Shown in pieces: positions 7,729-16,325 of a stretch of DNA of 34,429 bases. Below the pieces are notes generated by a model. That model worked only from the letters and a program-made list of their open reading frames with translations. It made no database searches and was not told the origin of the DNA. Within the stretch, counting starts at the first letter, position 1; every line of letters begins with the position of its first letter. Origin of the DNA: Meiothermus luteus. GTDB lineage: Bacteria; Deinococcota; Deinococci; Deinococcales; Thermaceae. Both the position numbers and the translations under genes were made by a program. The stretch covers positions 1 through 34,429 of the forward strand of contig NZ_QWKZ01000021.1 in the NCBI RefSeq assembly GCF_003574085.1. The letters are read 5' to 3'.

Positions 7729-8166
7729 ATGCCAGAGGTCTACGCCGAGCTCTACATCCCCAAGCCCCCCCAGGAGGTCTACCGGGCCGCTCGGGATTTG
7801 GCCGGGCTAAAGCCCTACCTGAAAGACGTGGAAACCCTAGAGGTCCTAGAGGACACGGGCAGCACCTCCCGCACCCGCTTCGTGGCGGTGGCGATGGGCA
7901 AGAAGGTCCAGTGGATTGAGGAGGAAAGGTGGTTTGACAGCGAGCTGCGCAACGAATTTGAAAGCACCGAGGGGGACTTTGACCTCTACCAGGGCACCTG
8001 GACCTTCCTCCCCGAAGGAGAGGGCACCAAGGCCGCCTTGCGGCTGGAGTACGAGCTGAACATCCCCATCTTCGGGGGCCTGCTGCAAAAGCTGGTCAAA
8101 AAGCTCATGCAGGAGAACGTAGAAGGCCTCTTGGCAGGCCTCAAAGAGCGCTGCCTGGCCACCTAG
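7729..8166 (+). CDS. SRPBCC (START/Bet v1-like) family protein
   Basis: This 145-residue protein has the layout of a polyketide cyclase/coenzyme Q-binding protein COQ10-like SRPBCC domain. An N-terminal strand and helix, YAELYIPKPPQEVYRAARDL, is followed by alternating strands with WIEEERWFD and YQGTWTFLPEGEGTKAAL, and by a long C-terminal helix, LQKLVKKLMQENVEGLLAGL. The fold makes a deep hydrophobic cavity that binds lipids or other small apolar ligands; the ligand here is unknown. No signal peptide or membrane segment is present. It is transcribed alone, diverging from the GH13 gene and followed by the cysS leader. Confidence 0.75.
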   Translation: MPEVYAELYIPKPPQEVYRAARDLAGLKPYLKDVETLEVLEDTGSTSRTRFVAVAMGKKVQWIEEERWFDSELRNEFESTEGDFDLYQGTWTFLPEGEGTKAALRLEYELNIPIFGGLLQKLVKKLMQENVEGLLAGLKERCLAT

Positions 8167-8204
8167 GCCACACCTCCCCAAAAGCCCCAAGCCCTGGGGA
8201 AGGG

Positions 8205-8310
8205 TATACTTTTCCTCGTGGCGAGCCCCCGCCAATGTTAGCGGCCCCTGCCTTAGGGGATGGCGTTTTAATAAAACCCTGCTGATCCAGCCCAACCCTG
8301 GAGCTTCCCT
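8205..8310 (+). promoter_or_regulatory. cysS promoter (-10 TATACT) and structured 5' leader
   Basis: TATACT at 8205-8210 is a strong -10 box with no good -35 match, leaving a leader of roughly 95 nt before cysS. The leader contains three small stems in a row: CCGC/GCGG around CAATGTTA, CCCCT/AGGGG, and GTTTT/AAAAC around AAT. The classic T-box sequence AGGGTGGNACCGCG is not present, so this is not a recognisable T-box. Whether the leader regulates cysS is open. Confidence 0.45.
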
Positions 8311-9753
8311 ATGCCGCTTCAAATCTACAACACCCTCACCCGCACCAAGCAGACCTTCACTCCCACCACGCCAGGCTACGTGGGCATCTACGTATGCGGC
8401 CCGACGGTCTACGCCGAACCCCACCTGGGCCACGCTCGAGGCCCCATCGTCTACGACGTGCTGCGCCGCTGGCTACGCCACCAGGGCTACAGGGTGCGCT
8501 TTGTCTCCAACATCACCGATGTGGGCCACCTAACCGACGACGCCGACGCGGGGGAGGACAAAATACAGCGCCGCGCCCGCGTAGAGCGCTTAGAGCCCAT
8601 GGAAGTGGCCGAAAAGTACATGTGGAGCTACTTTGATGAGATGCAGGCCCTAAATGTCCTTCGCCCCGACATTGCCCCCAGGGCCGCGGGGCACATTCCC
8701 GAGCAGATAGAGCTCATCCAGGCCCTCCTCGAGCGCGGGCACGCTTATGTGGCCAACGGCTCGGTCTACTTCCGGGTGCGAAGCTGGCCCAGCTTCGGTA
8801 AGCTCTCCAACCGGGAGATAGAGGAGCAGGAGGCGGGGGCACGCGTGGAGGTGCGCGAGGAGAAGGAAGATCCCCGCGACTTTGCCCTTTGGAAACGGGC
8901 TGAGCCGGGGCACATCATGCGCTGGAGCTCGCCGTGGGGGGTAGGATTCCCCGGTTGGCACATCGAGTGCTCGGCCATGAGCCTCAAGTACCTGGGCGAC
9001 GGCTTTGACATCCACGCCGGAGGGGTAGACCTGCAGTTCCCTCACCACGAGGCCGAGATCGCCCAAGCCGAGGCCGCCGGGCACACCTTCGCCCGTTACT
9101 GGATGCACCACTACCACGTCCTGCTCAACGGGCAGAAAATGGCCAAGAGTACCGGTAACTTCGTCACCCTGGCCGAGCTACGGGCCCGGCACGAGCCGAT
9201 GTACATCCGGTTCTACCTGCTGAACAGCCACTACAGGAGCGTGCTGGACTTCACCGATGAAGGCCTAGAAGGAGCTAAAAACGGGTACCTACGCCTGCTG
9301 AACGCCTACCGCGAGGTGCGGCGGCGGCTGCCGGGGGCACCTCCGGGCGTGCACCCCGGGCTCGAGGGGGCCCTAGACCGGCTGGAGGCCGAGTTCGCCG
9401 AGGCCCTGAACGATGACCTGAACACCCCCCAGGCCATCGCCGCTTTCTTCAACTTCGTCACCGAGCTGAACAAAACCCTCCTCGAGCAGCCCGGCCGGGA
9501 GAGCCTGGCCAGGGCCGAGCGAGCCTTCGCCGAGCTGGGGGAAGGGGTGCTGGGGCTGTTCCCTCACCGGGTGCTGGAGCAGGTGGGCGGGGCTTTGCTC
9601 CAGGGCCTGGTTGAGCTCCTTCTGGAGATGCGCGAAGAGGCCCGGCGCAACCGGAACTTCGCCCAGGCCGACCGTATACGCGACCGCCTGGCCGAGCTGG
9701 GGGTGCTGGTGGAGGACACCCGCGAGGGCCCGAAGTGGCGGATGAACCCTTGA
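8311..9753 (+). CDS. cysS: Cysteine--tRNA ligase
   Basis: CysRS charges tRNA-Cys with cysteine using ATP in the cytoplasm. The 480 residues are the usual length. The N-terminal class I catalytic domain shows [18 protein letters not shown], with the first zinc cysteine and the PHLGH form of the HIGH motif. Further zinc ligands appear as WHIECSAM and FPHHEAE. The second ATP motif is KMAKS in [11 protein letters not shown]. The C-terminal helical region (about 320-480) holds the anticodon-binding part, ending [17 protein letters not shown] lies upstream of the ATG. The stop is followed at once by the terminator of the convergent peptidase gene. Confidence 0.97.
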   Translation: MPLQIYNTLTRTKQTFTPTTPGYVGIYVCGPTVYAEPHLGHARGPIVYDVLRRWLRHQGYRVRFVSNITDVGHLTDDADAGEDKIQRRARVERLEPMEVAEKYMWSYFDEMQALNVLRPDIAPRAAGHIPEQIELIQALLERGHAYVANGSVYFRVRSWPSFGKLSNREIEEQEAGARVEVREEKEDPRDFALWKRAEPGHIMRWSSPWGVGFPGWHIECSAMSLKYLGDGFDIHAGGVDLQFPHHEAEIAQAEAAGHTFARYWMHHYHVLLNGQKMAKSTGNFVTLAELRARHEPMYIRFYLLNSHYRSVLDFTDEGLEGAKNGYLRLLNAYREVRRRLPGAPPGVHPGLEGALDRLEAEFAEALNDDLNTPQAIAAFFNFVTELNKTLLEQPGRESLARAERAFAELGEGVLGLFPHRVLEQVGGALLQGLVELLLEMREEARRNRNFAQADRIRDRLAELGVLVEDTREGPKWRMNP

Positions 9754-9755
9754 GC

Positions 9756-9785
9756 AAAAAGCCCCGCGGGTCCTCCCCGCGGGGC
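9756..9785 (-). terminator. Rho-independent terminator of the zinc peptidase gene
   Basis: GCCCCGCGG and CCGCGGGGC form a perfect 9-bp GC-rich stem. On the minus strand it is followed by a run of five T (9760 to 9756), which is the classic form. It lies 17 bp past the peptidase stop and just after the convergent cysS stop, so it may also slow cysS transcripts. Confidence 0.85.
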
Positions 9786-9802
9786 GCAGGAGCCCAAGCT
9801 CC

Positions 9803-10480
9803 TTACTCCCGGTTGGACATCATAATGGCCACGTAGTGCAGAATGGTGGCCACCGAGTTGGCCAGGGCCGCCACATAGGTCAGGGCCGCCGCCGTCAGCA
9901 CTGCCCGGGCCCCGTCCATCTCGCTGCGGTCCAGGAAGTTCATCTTCTTGAGAATGTTCAAAGCCCGGTTGGAGGCGTCAAATTCAATGGGCAGGGTCAC
10001 AAGTTGGAACAAAGCTGCGGCGGCGAAAAGCCAGATACCAACACTCATCAGGCCAGTAGCCTGCATAAACATGCCGGCTAGGAAGATCCAAGGACCGAAC
10101 ATGCTGCCCAGGTTGGCGATGGGCAGAATGCTATGGCGGACCCTCAACCAGGCGTAGCTCTTGGCGTCCTGGATGGCGTGCCCCACTTCGTGGGCGGCCA
10201 CCGCCAGGGCGGCTGCTGAAGGCGAGTGAAAGTTGGGCTCAGAAAGCCGCACCGCCTTGGCTATGGGGTCGTAGTGGTCGGTCAGGGCCCCGGGCACCAT
10301 CTCCACCCGCACGTGGTGCAGCCCATAGGCATCCAGGATGGCTCGAGCCACCTGCTCGCCCGTCACCCCACGGCTGTTGGCCACTCGGCTGTAGCGGGCG
10401 TAGGTGCGCTGTAACCAAAACTGGATGAACAACGTCGCCACGAAGACCAGAATCATCAGCAAAAAGGTAATCGTCGTCAT
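9803..10480 (-). CDS. Membrane zinc metallopeptidase, YugP family
   Basis: This 225-residue membrane protease belongs to the neutral zinc metallopeptidase family Zn_peptidase_2 (B. subtilis YugP-like). An N-terminal membrane helix, ITFLLMILVFVATLFIQFWL, is followed by the zinc motif HEVGH (H97, E98, H101) in AAHEVGHAIQD. Two or three further hydrophobic segments follow (about 115-165 and near the C-terminus). ATG 10480 is chosen over the upstream ATG at 10498 because AGGAGGGA lies between them, 4 nt before 10480. The physiological substrate is unknown; quality control of membrane proteins is a common suggestion for this family. A terminator closes the transcript. Confidence 0.87.
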   Translation of the reverse strand: MTTITFLLMILVFVATLFIQFWLQRTYARYSRVANSRGVTGEQVARAILDAYGLHHVRVEMVPGALTDHYDPIAKAVRLSEPNFHSPSAAALAVAAHEVGHAIQDAKSYAWLRVRHSILPIANLGSMFGPWIFLAGMFMQATGLMSVGIWLFAAAALFQLVTLPIEFDASNRALNILKKMNFLDRSEMDGARAVLTAAALTYVAALANSVATILHYVAIMMSNRE

Positions 10481-10644
10481 TCCTTCCCTCCTAGTCATCA
10501 GGGTAGCAAACCCCGAATGAGCGTTCTGAGTCTTGGCTCACCGCACAAGCAAAAGAGAACCCCGACAGACTGGTGCCCGTCGGTTCGGCCTCATTCTACA
10601 AGGCCTTCGGGTGGAAGCATACCCCTAGGTGGTACCCATAGAGC

Positions 10645-10917
10645 TTAGGGCTGCAAGGGTTGGCTGCGCACGGTAAAGCGCAGGGCGGTGCGTTCCTCGT
10701 TTTCCAGCTCGAGCTTCACAAAGGCCGGCTTGACGATCAGGTCAAGGTTGTCCGGGGCGATGTAGCCACGGGCAATGGCGATGGCTTTAATCGCCTGGTT
10801 GACCGCCTCGGGGCCGATGGCCTGAACCTCAACCTCGCTTTGGGAACGCAACAAAGCGGCAATGGCACCCGCAACGGAGTTGGGACGTGATTTGCCGGAG
10901 ACGCGCAGCGTTTCCAC
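10645..10917 (-). CDS. spoVS: Stage V sporulation protein S (SpoVS) family, Alba-like
   Basis: This is a 90-residue protein of the SpoVS family, a small Alba-like fold. In Bacillus and Deinococcota it is linked to cell development or nucleic acid binding. The family signature is clear throughout: TLRVSGKSRPNSVAGAIAAL, then VEVQAIGPEAVNQAIKAIAI, ARGYIAPDNLDLIVKPAFV and a final strand, TALRFTVRSQ. The GTG start is set by AGGAGGT at 10921-10927. A near-consensus promoter lies upstream, so the gene is probably highly expressed. The organism is not expected to sporulate, so the role here must differ from the Bacillus one. It diverges from gltB. Confidence 0.93.
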   Translation of the reverse strand: METLRVSGKSRPNSVAGAIAALLRSQSEVEVQAIGPEAVNQAIKAIAIARGYIAPDNLDLIVKPAFVKLELENEERTALRFTVRSQPLQP

Positions 10918-10948
10918 AAAACCTCCTAGGCGTTACGCTTCCTCCTGC

Positions 10949-10978
10949 ATTGTAGGAAAAAAACCGAAGCGATGTCAA
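10949..10978 (-). promoter_or_regulatory. Strong sigma-A promoter of spoVS
   Basis: On the minus strand TTGACA (10978 to 10973) and TACAAT (10954 to 10949) are separated by 18 bp, a near-consensus housekeeping promoter. Transcription should start about 25 nt before the GTG start, leaving a short leader with the AGGAGGT ribosome binding site. Confidence 0.82.
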
Positions 10979-11110
10979 GAAAACACCATCACAATCGGTT
11001 TTCAACCCCAAAATGGCCCCCAAGCGCAAGCGGGGCGAACCCCCGGGCCCCGAAGCAGGGCCTAGCCCGGTCGCCCCATTCCCTCCTGCCCAGGAGGCTT
11101 TTGCCCGGTA

Positions 11111-11139
11111 TTGACGTGCAGGCGTGGGGTTCGTATACT
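11111..11139 (+). promoter_or_regulatory. Strong sigma-A promoter of gltB
   Basis: TTGACG (11111-11116) and TATACT (11134-11139) are separated by exactly 17 bp, close to the sigma-A consensus. Transcription would start near 11146, inside the first arm of the inverted repeat at 11145-11172, leaving a leader of about 70 nt. Confidence 0.85.
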
Positions 11140-11144
11140 GCTTC

Positions 11145-11172
11145 AAATCTTCGCATAAGATTGCGAAGATTT
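11145..11172 (+). promoter_or_regulatory. Perfect 10-bp inverted repeat at the gltB transcription start
   Basis: AAATCTTCGC, an 8-nt spacer (ATAAGATT) and GCGAAGATTT form a perfect inverted repeat placed at the expected +1 of gltB. As DNA it would suit a dimeric repressor such as a nitrogen or glutamate regulator. As RNA it would form a 5'-terminal hairpin followed by UU. The sequence cannot tell operator from RNA hairpin. Confidence 0.65.
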
Positions 11173-11216
11173 TTCCCCCCAACACCGGTTCGTTTCGCCA
11201 AGCCTGGAGGTCGTAA

Positions 11217-14200
11217 GTGAGATTTAGTGAAGCCTATCCTGGTATACCAACCGGACGCGACGCTTGCGGCATCATCGCTATCGTTGAAAAAAGCGCCCGC
11301 CCAAGCCACGCCAACGTGCAGCGCACCCTTGAAAGCCTCTACAAGATGGCGCATCGGGCTGGCCTAATCCGGGGGGAAGGCGATGGCACCGGTATCCAAA
11401 CCGACCTACCGCGTGAGCTATGGGCCACCTATCTGTACGAGGCGGGGTTGGACAGCAACCTAGCCCAGAACCCTCGCTTTTTCGTAGGGCACTTCTTCGT
11501 GCCCAAAAGCGAGGGCAGCCGTGTACAGGAACTCTTTGACCTATTCCGGGTAGAGGGCTCCAAGCGGGGCATCCGGCTGCTCCTAGAGCGCAAGGGCGAG
11601 ACCAACAGCAGCGTGCTGGGGCCGGTAGGAAAACGCACCGAGCCTTTGTTCTACCAGGTGGCGGGCCTCTCCACGGACGGGGACGGGCCCCTTTGGGAAC
11701 TGGGGCTCCTCCTGGAAGAGCGCTTCCCGGTGCACGTGGTCTCCCTATCCACCGCCACCGTGGTCTACAAGGTGCGGGGCTCGGCGGAAATCCTAAAGCG
11801 CTACTACCCCGAGCTCTCCCGCGCCGAGTACAAGTCCGCCCTTACCCTGGGGCACAACCGCTACTCCACCAACACCATGTCCACTTTTGAAGCGGTGCAG
11901 CCCTTTGGGCTTCTGGGGCACAACGGCGAGATTAACACCATTGAGCGGCTGCGGCGGGAGGGGCGGTTCTTGGGCATCCCCCTCACCAGCGGCTCGGATT
12001 CGCAGGACCTAAACCGCATTCTAGAGGGGCTGCTCTACCGCTTCGGCCTCTCGCTCCCCGAAGCCATGGACGTGGTCTTCCCGCCTATCCTAGGGGAGAT
12101 AAAAAACTATTCCCCGGCCCTACAGGACCTCTACATGAACCTGCGCCAGCGCTTCGGGCCCCTGGCCCAGGGTCCCGCGGCCTTGGTAACCCGCCACCGC
12201 GACGAGGCGGTCTTCGGCACCGACGCCATGGGCCTGAGGCCCCTGTGGTTCGTGGAAACCGAAAGCGAGTTCGTCTTCAGCTCCGAGCGGGGGGTCTTCA
12301 CGGTGGAGGAGTTCGTCTCCGAGCCAAGGCCCTTTGCCCCGGGGGAAAAGATGTACCTGCGCCTCACGCCGGAAGGCGCCCGGCTCTATCCCTTTGACCG
12401 TCACCAGCGGCAAGTGCTGGAGCGTATCCTCACCAAAACCCAAGCCCTAGAAGGGCATCGCGTGCACCTACTGGGCCCCCGCTACGCAGCCCCCCCGCCT
12501 TTATCGGGTGGTGCTGAGGCCCAGGTGGAGGAAAAACCGGCCCCTCCCTCGCTGGGCCTCGAGCGGGCCTACGGATGGGACCGCTGGGACGGTGGCTACC
12601 TGGAGGCGCTGGCTGAGTCGGGCAACGAGCCCATCGGTTCGCTGGGCTATGATGGCCCCCTGGCCGCTTTGAACCCGGAAAAACCAAACCTCTCCGAGTT
12701 CCTCAAGGAAACCGTGGCCGTGGTGACCAACCCGGCCATTGACCGGGAGCGCGAGATTGAGCACTTCTCCACCCGCAGCATCCTGGGGCGCCGACCCACA
12801 CCGGACGGCCGCGGGGGCGGACAAGTAGAGGAGCTGGTGGTTCCCCTCCTATTGGAGGAAACTGCCCCCACGATACCCGCTGTGGCCCAAGGCCAGGGCA
12901 CCCTCACCTACGAGGAGGCCCTCCGGCGCTTCCACCATGCCGTCTTACTCTCCCAATTCACGGTGGAAGAGGGCCTGGTGGCCGGCGTGAAACGACTCCA
13001 AGAGGCTGCGGTAGAAGCGGTGCGCAACGGCGCCGAACTGCTGGTCCTCTCCGACCGTGGGGCCTTTGAGGGCGGGGTCTGGCTGGACATATACCTGGCC
13101 CTGGCAGCCATCGGCAAAGCCCTGGAAGAAACCCGCGATGAGGAAGGCATCTCCTTGCGGCGGCGCACCTCTGTGGTGGTGCACTCCGGAGCGGTGCGCA
13201 ACCTGCACGACCTGGCGGTCTGCTTGGGCCTCGGGGCCGACGCGGTGGCACCCTGGCTAATGCAGCAAAAGGCCCAGGCCGCCAAGGGCGTGGTAGGGCT
13301 GCAAAACCTCATTGAAGGCCTCAAGAAGGGGCTCGAGAAGGTAATTTCCACCATGGGCATCCACGAGGTGCGGGGCTACGGGCGCATCTTCAGCGCAATT
13401 GGCCTAAAACCTGAGCTGGCTGAGGCCCTGGGGGTTCGCAACTTCCTGGGCTCCGACAAGGCCGGCTACGGCTTCCTGGAGCTCGAGCGCACCGCCTTGG
13501 AACGTCTAAACCTGCTGCACGCGGAAAAAGTGCCCCCCGCCAAGGACTTCCGCTTCAACTCCCGCATCTTCAAAGCCGCCTTAGAGGTGGCCACCGGGCA
13601 GTCCCCCTACGCCCACTTCCAGGAAAAGGTGCGGAGCCTAGAGAACGAGTCGCCGGTGGCCGCACGGCAGCTCTTGTCGGTTCGCTTCCCCGAGAAGTCC
13701 CCGGTCCAGCCGGAAGAAGTAGACCTGAGCGTGGGCGGACACTCCTTGCCCTTTGTAATCACCGCAATGAGCTTCGGCTCCCAGGGTGAGGCCAGCTTCC
13801 GGGCCTACGTTGAGGCGGCCAAAAAGCTCAACATGGTCTGCATCAACGGCGAGGGCGGTGAAATCCCCGACATGCTCGGCAAGTACACCCACTGGCGGGG
13901 CCAGCAGGTGGCCAGTGGGCGGTTTGGGGCCCACGCCTACATGCTCAACTCGGCCAGCTTCATTGAAATCAAAATCGGCCAGGGGGCCAAGCCGGGCGAG
14001 GGGGGCCACCTCCCCGGAAAGAAGGTCACCGCCAAGGTGGCCGCGGCCCGCAACGCGGTGCCCGGGGTGGACCTCATCTCCCCCTCCAACAACCACGACC
14101 TGTACTCCATTGAGGACCTGGCCCAGCTCATTGAGGAGCTGAAGACCGTAAACCCCAAGGCCAAGGTCTCGGTCAAGGTTCCAGTAATTCCTGGCATCGG

Positions 14201-15713
14201 CACCATCGCGGTGGGCATCGCCAAGGCCGGTGCTGATGTGATCGCCCTATCCGGCTTTGAAGGGGGCACCGGCGCGGCCCGCTGGCACGCCCTGAAGTAC
14301 GCCGGGCTTCCGGTGGAGATTGGCGTGCGGCGGGCCCACCGGGCCCTGGTCCAGGCAGGCCTGCGCGACAAGGTAGAGCTGTGGGCCGACGGGGGCCTCA
14401 AAACTGCCTACGATGTCCTGCGCATGGTGCTCCTGGGGGCCGACCGGGTGGGAATGGCCACCATGGCCATGGTGGCCATCGGCTGCACCATCTGCCGCCA
14501 GTGCCAGACCGACACCTGCCATGTGGGTATCGCTACCCAGATCGAAACCCTGGAGCAGGCCCAGGCCCATGGCCTAAAGCGCTTTGTGCCCCAGGAGCTC
14601 GAGCGGGCCACTGAGCAGCTAGTCACCTTCTTCAGCGCCAAAGGCGAGGAGCTAAGGCGCCTGGTGGCGGCCCTAGGGGTCCAAAGCCTGCGCGAGCTGG
14701 TGGGCCGAAGCGACCTCCTGGCCCAGGAAGGCCACACCGAGGAGCTTGACCTGAGCTACTTCTTTGAGCCGGTGAAGGCCCCCGACTGGTTAAATGAGCG
14801 GGCCGCCCACATCCTGCGTAAACCCCTCAACCAGCTCACCCGCTCCATCACCGATGTGGTGGTCGCGGCCTACGCCTCAGGAGAGCGTGAGCTGGTCTTC
14901 CAGGAAGGACCGGTAGGCTCTACCGACCGCGCCTTGGGCACCCACCTGGCTGGGGAGATAGCCCGCCGCCGCCTCTACGGCAAGGGCTGGGATGCCCGGG
15001 TGGAGCTGCGCTTTGACGCGGGAAGCATAGCCGGAAACGGAATCGCCGCCTTCAATGTGGAAGGGTTGGACATCCTAGTAGAAGGGGGTGCCCAAGACGG
15101 CATAGCCAAAAACGCCTTTGGGGGCAAGGTAGCCATCCTCAAGGGCCGCAACCCCTACGGCCAGTACGTGGACGGGTCGGTGGGCAAGTCCTTTGCCTAT
15201 GGAGCCATCGGTGGGCTTCTCATCGTGGAGGGCCAGGCCGACAGCCGCTTCTGCATAAGGCTTTCCGGGGCCGATGTGGTGCTGGGCGGTGAACCTGACC
15301 GGCCCGTTCAAGACGAGCTGGGCAACATCGCCGCACGGGCTCAGGCCAAGGGCTTCGCCTTTGAGTACATGACCCGGGGACGGGCGGTGGTGCTGGGTGA
15401 CCCGGGCCCCTGGATTTGCTCCGGCATGACCGGAGGCAGGGTCTATCTGCGCTACTGGCCGGAGATGGGGCTCACCGAGGAGGCCATGCAGCGCCGGCTG
15501 GCCAAGGGGGCCAAGGTGGTCATCCAAAAGCTCGACGAGCGGGGCATCGCAGACGTACGGGAGCTGATGAGCGCCTACCTGGATACCCTACGGGCCGCCG
15601 AACGGGAGGAGAAGGCCGAGCGGCTACTGAAGCTCCTGGCCGACCCCGCAGCGCACTTCCGCATGGTGGTGCCGACCAACCAGCAGGTAGCCCAGGAGGT
15701 GAGCACCGAGTAG
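11217..15713 (+). CDS. gltB: Glutamate synthase large subunit
   Basis: GltB transfers the glutamine amide nitrogen to 2-oxoglutarate to give two glutamates. The 1498 residues match the full-length bacterial subunit. In order: an N-terminal class II amidotransferase, whose catalytic cysteine C17 in GRDACGII should be exposed by removal of a 16-residue propeptide, with HNRYSTNT and GHNGEINT; a central domain; an FMN/2-oxoglutarate barrel (GEGGEIPDML, KVSVKVPVIPGIG); the 3Fe-4S cysteines C1090, C1096 and C1101; and the C-terminal beta-helix domain with GGKVAILKGRNPYG. The GTG start follows GGAGGT with 5-nt spacing. gltD is not in the window, so the small subunit or another electron donor is encoded elsewhere. 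Confidence 0.96.
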   Translation: MRFSEAYPGIPTGRDACGIIAIVEKSARPSHANVQRTLESLYKMAHRAGLIRGEGDGTGIQTDLPRELWATYLYEAGLDSNLAQNPRFFVGHFFVPKSEGSRVQELFDLFRVEGSKRGIRLLLERKGETNSSVLGPVGKRTEPLFYQVAGLSTDGDGPLWELGLLLEERFPVHVVSLSTATVVYKVRGSAEILKRYYPELSRAEYKSALTLGHNRYSTNTMSTFEAVQPFGLLGHNGEINTIERLRREGRFLGIPLTSGSDSQDLNRILEGLLYRFGLSLPEAMDVVFPPILGEIKNYSPALQDLYMNLRQRFGPLAQGPAALVTRHRDEAVFGTDAMGLRPLWFVETESEFVFSSERGVFTVEEFVSEPRPFAPGEKMYLRLTPEGARLYPFDRHQRQVLERILTKTQALEGHRVHLLGPRYAAPPPLSGGAEAQVEEKPAPPSLGLERAYGWDRWDGGYLEALAESGNEPIGSLGYDGPLAALNPEKPNLSEFLKETVAVVTNPAIDREREIEHFSTRSILGRRPTPDGRGGGQVEELVVPLLLEETAPTIPAVAQGQGTLTYEEALRRFHHAVLLSQFTVEEGLVAGVKRLQEAAVEAVRNGAELLVLSDRGAFEGGVWLDIYLALAAIGKALEETRDEEGISLRRRTSVVVHSGAVRNLHDLAVCLGLGADAVAPWLMQQKAQAAKGVVGLQNLIEGLKKGLEKVISTMGIHEVRGYGRIFSAIGLKPELAEALGVRNFLGSDKAGYGFLELERTALERLNLLHAEKVPPAKDFRFNSRIFKAALEVATGQSPYAHFQEKVRSLENESPVAARQLLSVRFPEKSPVQPEEVDLSVGGHSLPFVITAMSFGSQGEASFRAYVEAAKKLNMVCINGEGGEIPDMLGKYTHWRGQQVASGRFGAHAYMLNSASFIEIKIGQGAKPGEGGHLPGKKVTAKVAAARNAVPGVDLISPSNNHDLYSIEDLAQLIEELKTVNPKAKVSVKVPVIPGIGTIAVGIAKAGADVIALSGFEGGTGAARWHALKYAGLPVEIGVRRAHRALVQAGLRDKVELWADGGLKTAYDVLRMVLLGADRVGMATMAMVAIGCTICRQCQTDTCHVGIATQIETLEQAQAHGLKRFVPQELERATEQLVTFFSAKGEELRRLVAALGVQSLRELVGRSDLLAQEGHTEELDLSYFFEPVKAPDWLNERAAHILRKPLNQLTRSITDVVVAAYASGERELVFQEGPVGSTDRALGTHLAGEIARRRLYGKGWDARVELRFDAGSIAGNGIAAFNVEGLDILVEGGAQDGIAKNAFGGKVAILKGRNPYGQYVDGSVGKSFAYGAIGGLLIVEGQADSRFCIRLSGADVVLGGEPDRPVQDELGNIAARAQAKGFAFEYMTRGRAVVLGDPGPWICSGMTGGRVYLRYWPEMGLTEEAMQRRLAKGAKVVIQKLDERGIADVRELMSAYLDTLRAAEREEKAERLLKLLADPAAHFRMVVPTNQQVAQEVSTE

Positions 15714-15724
15714 CGCCCAGGGGG

Positions 15725-15730
15725 TACAAT
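15725..15730 (+). promoter_or_regulatory. -10 box TACAAT of the globin gene (leaderless)
   Basis: TACAAT ends 7 nt before GTG 15738 and no Shine-Dalgarno sequence is visible, which suggests transcription starts at the GTG. It lies only 11 bp after the gltB stop, giving the globin gene its own promoter in addition to any gltB read-through. Confidence 0.6.
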
Positions 15731-15737
15731 TGCCCCA

Positions 15738-16289
15738 GTGGACGCCCAAACCCTCCTTCAGAAGCTGCTGTCCCGCACCGGCCTTCAGCAACACCACGCC
15801 GAGGCCCTGCGCAGCTTGGAGCCCCTGATGGCTCCTTTGGCCCCGGAGATTGCCTTGGCCTTCTACGACTACCTGGGCCGCGACCCGGAGATGCACGAAA
15901 TCCTCTGGGGAACACCGGGAAGGGTAGAGCGGCTGTACCGCTCCTTTGCCGCGTGGTACCGGGAGATATTCTCGGGGGTCTACGACGCGGGCTATGCGGC
16001 CCGGCGGATGCGCATTGGCCTCGTCCACGCCCGCGTCGGGGTGCGGCCGGAGCACGTGCTGCCCGCAGCCGGCATCGTACAGGAGCTGACCCTGGAGCAC
16101 TTCCGCCAAGCCCTGCGGGGCAGCGAGGTGTTTTTGGCCATTGAATCCTTTGAGAAAATCATGGCCGTAGAGATGGCCCTGATGGAGGAGAGCTACCTTC
16201 AGGCCTTAGCGGAAGGGTTGAAGCTCACCCAAGAGGTAAGGGAGGCCGCGATGGTGGGGGCCCGGGTGCTGCTGGAAGCCAAGGGTTAG
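15738..16289 (+). CDS. Protoglobin / single-domain sensor globin
   Basis: This 183-residue protein matches the globin domain of globin-coupled sensors and protoglobins and has no attached output domain. Helices run throughout; the signature RIGLVHARVGVRPEHVLPAA carries the proximal haem histidine at H97 and the conserved glycine and proline after it. YDYLGRDPEM and LYRSFAAWYREIFSGVYD match the family's earlier helices. Such proteins bind O2, CO or NO at haem. With no signalling domain, gas storage, NO or O2 scavenging, or sensing through a partner protein are all possible. The leaderless GTG start is supported by the TACAAT box. Adjacent gltB contains an oxygen-sensitive iron-sulphur cluster, but a functional link is only a guess. 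Confidence 0.85.
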   Translation: MDAQTLLQKLLSRTGLQQHHAEALRSLEPLMAPLAPEIALAFYDYLGRDPEMHEILWGTPGRVERLYRSFAAWYREIFSGVYDAGYAARRMRIGLVHARVGVRPEHVLPAAGIVQELTLEHFRQALRGSEVFLAIESFEKIMAVEMALMEESYLQALAEGLKLTQEVREAAMVGARVLLEAKG

Positions 16290-16313
16290 GCCCATCTTCA
16301 GCCTGGAATAGCG

Positions 16314-16319
16314 TAAGAT
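16314..16319 (+). promoter_or_regulatory. -10 box TAAGAT of the HAD hydrolase gene (leaderless)
   Basis: TAAGAT ends 6 nt before GTG 16326 and there is no ribosome binding site, the same arrangement as at 3189, 7729 and 15738. Confidence 0.55.
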
Positions 16320-16325
16320 TGGGCG

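Noticed and set aside
8167-8310. T-box riboswitch in the cysS leader
   Set aside because: No AGGGTGGNACCGCG sequence, specifier loop or terminator/antiterminator pair is visible.
11082-11102. CCTCCT-GCCC-AGGAGG followed by CTTTT upstream of the gltB promoter, considered as a terminator
   Set aside because: There is no plus-strand gene upstream for it to terminate, the stem is only 6 bp and the T run is short.
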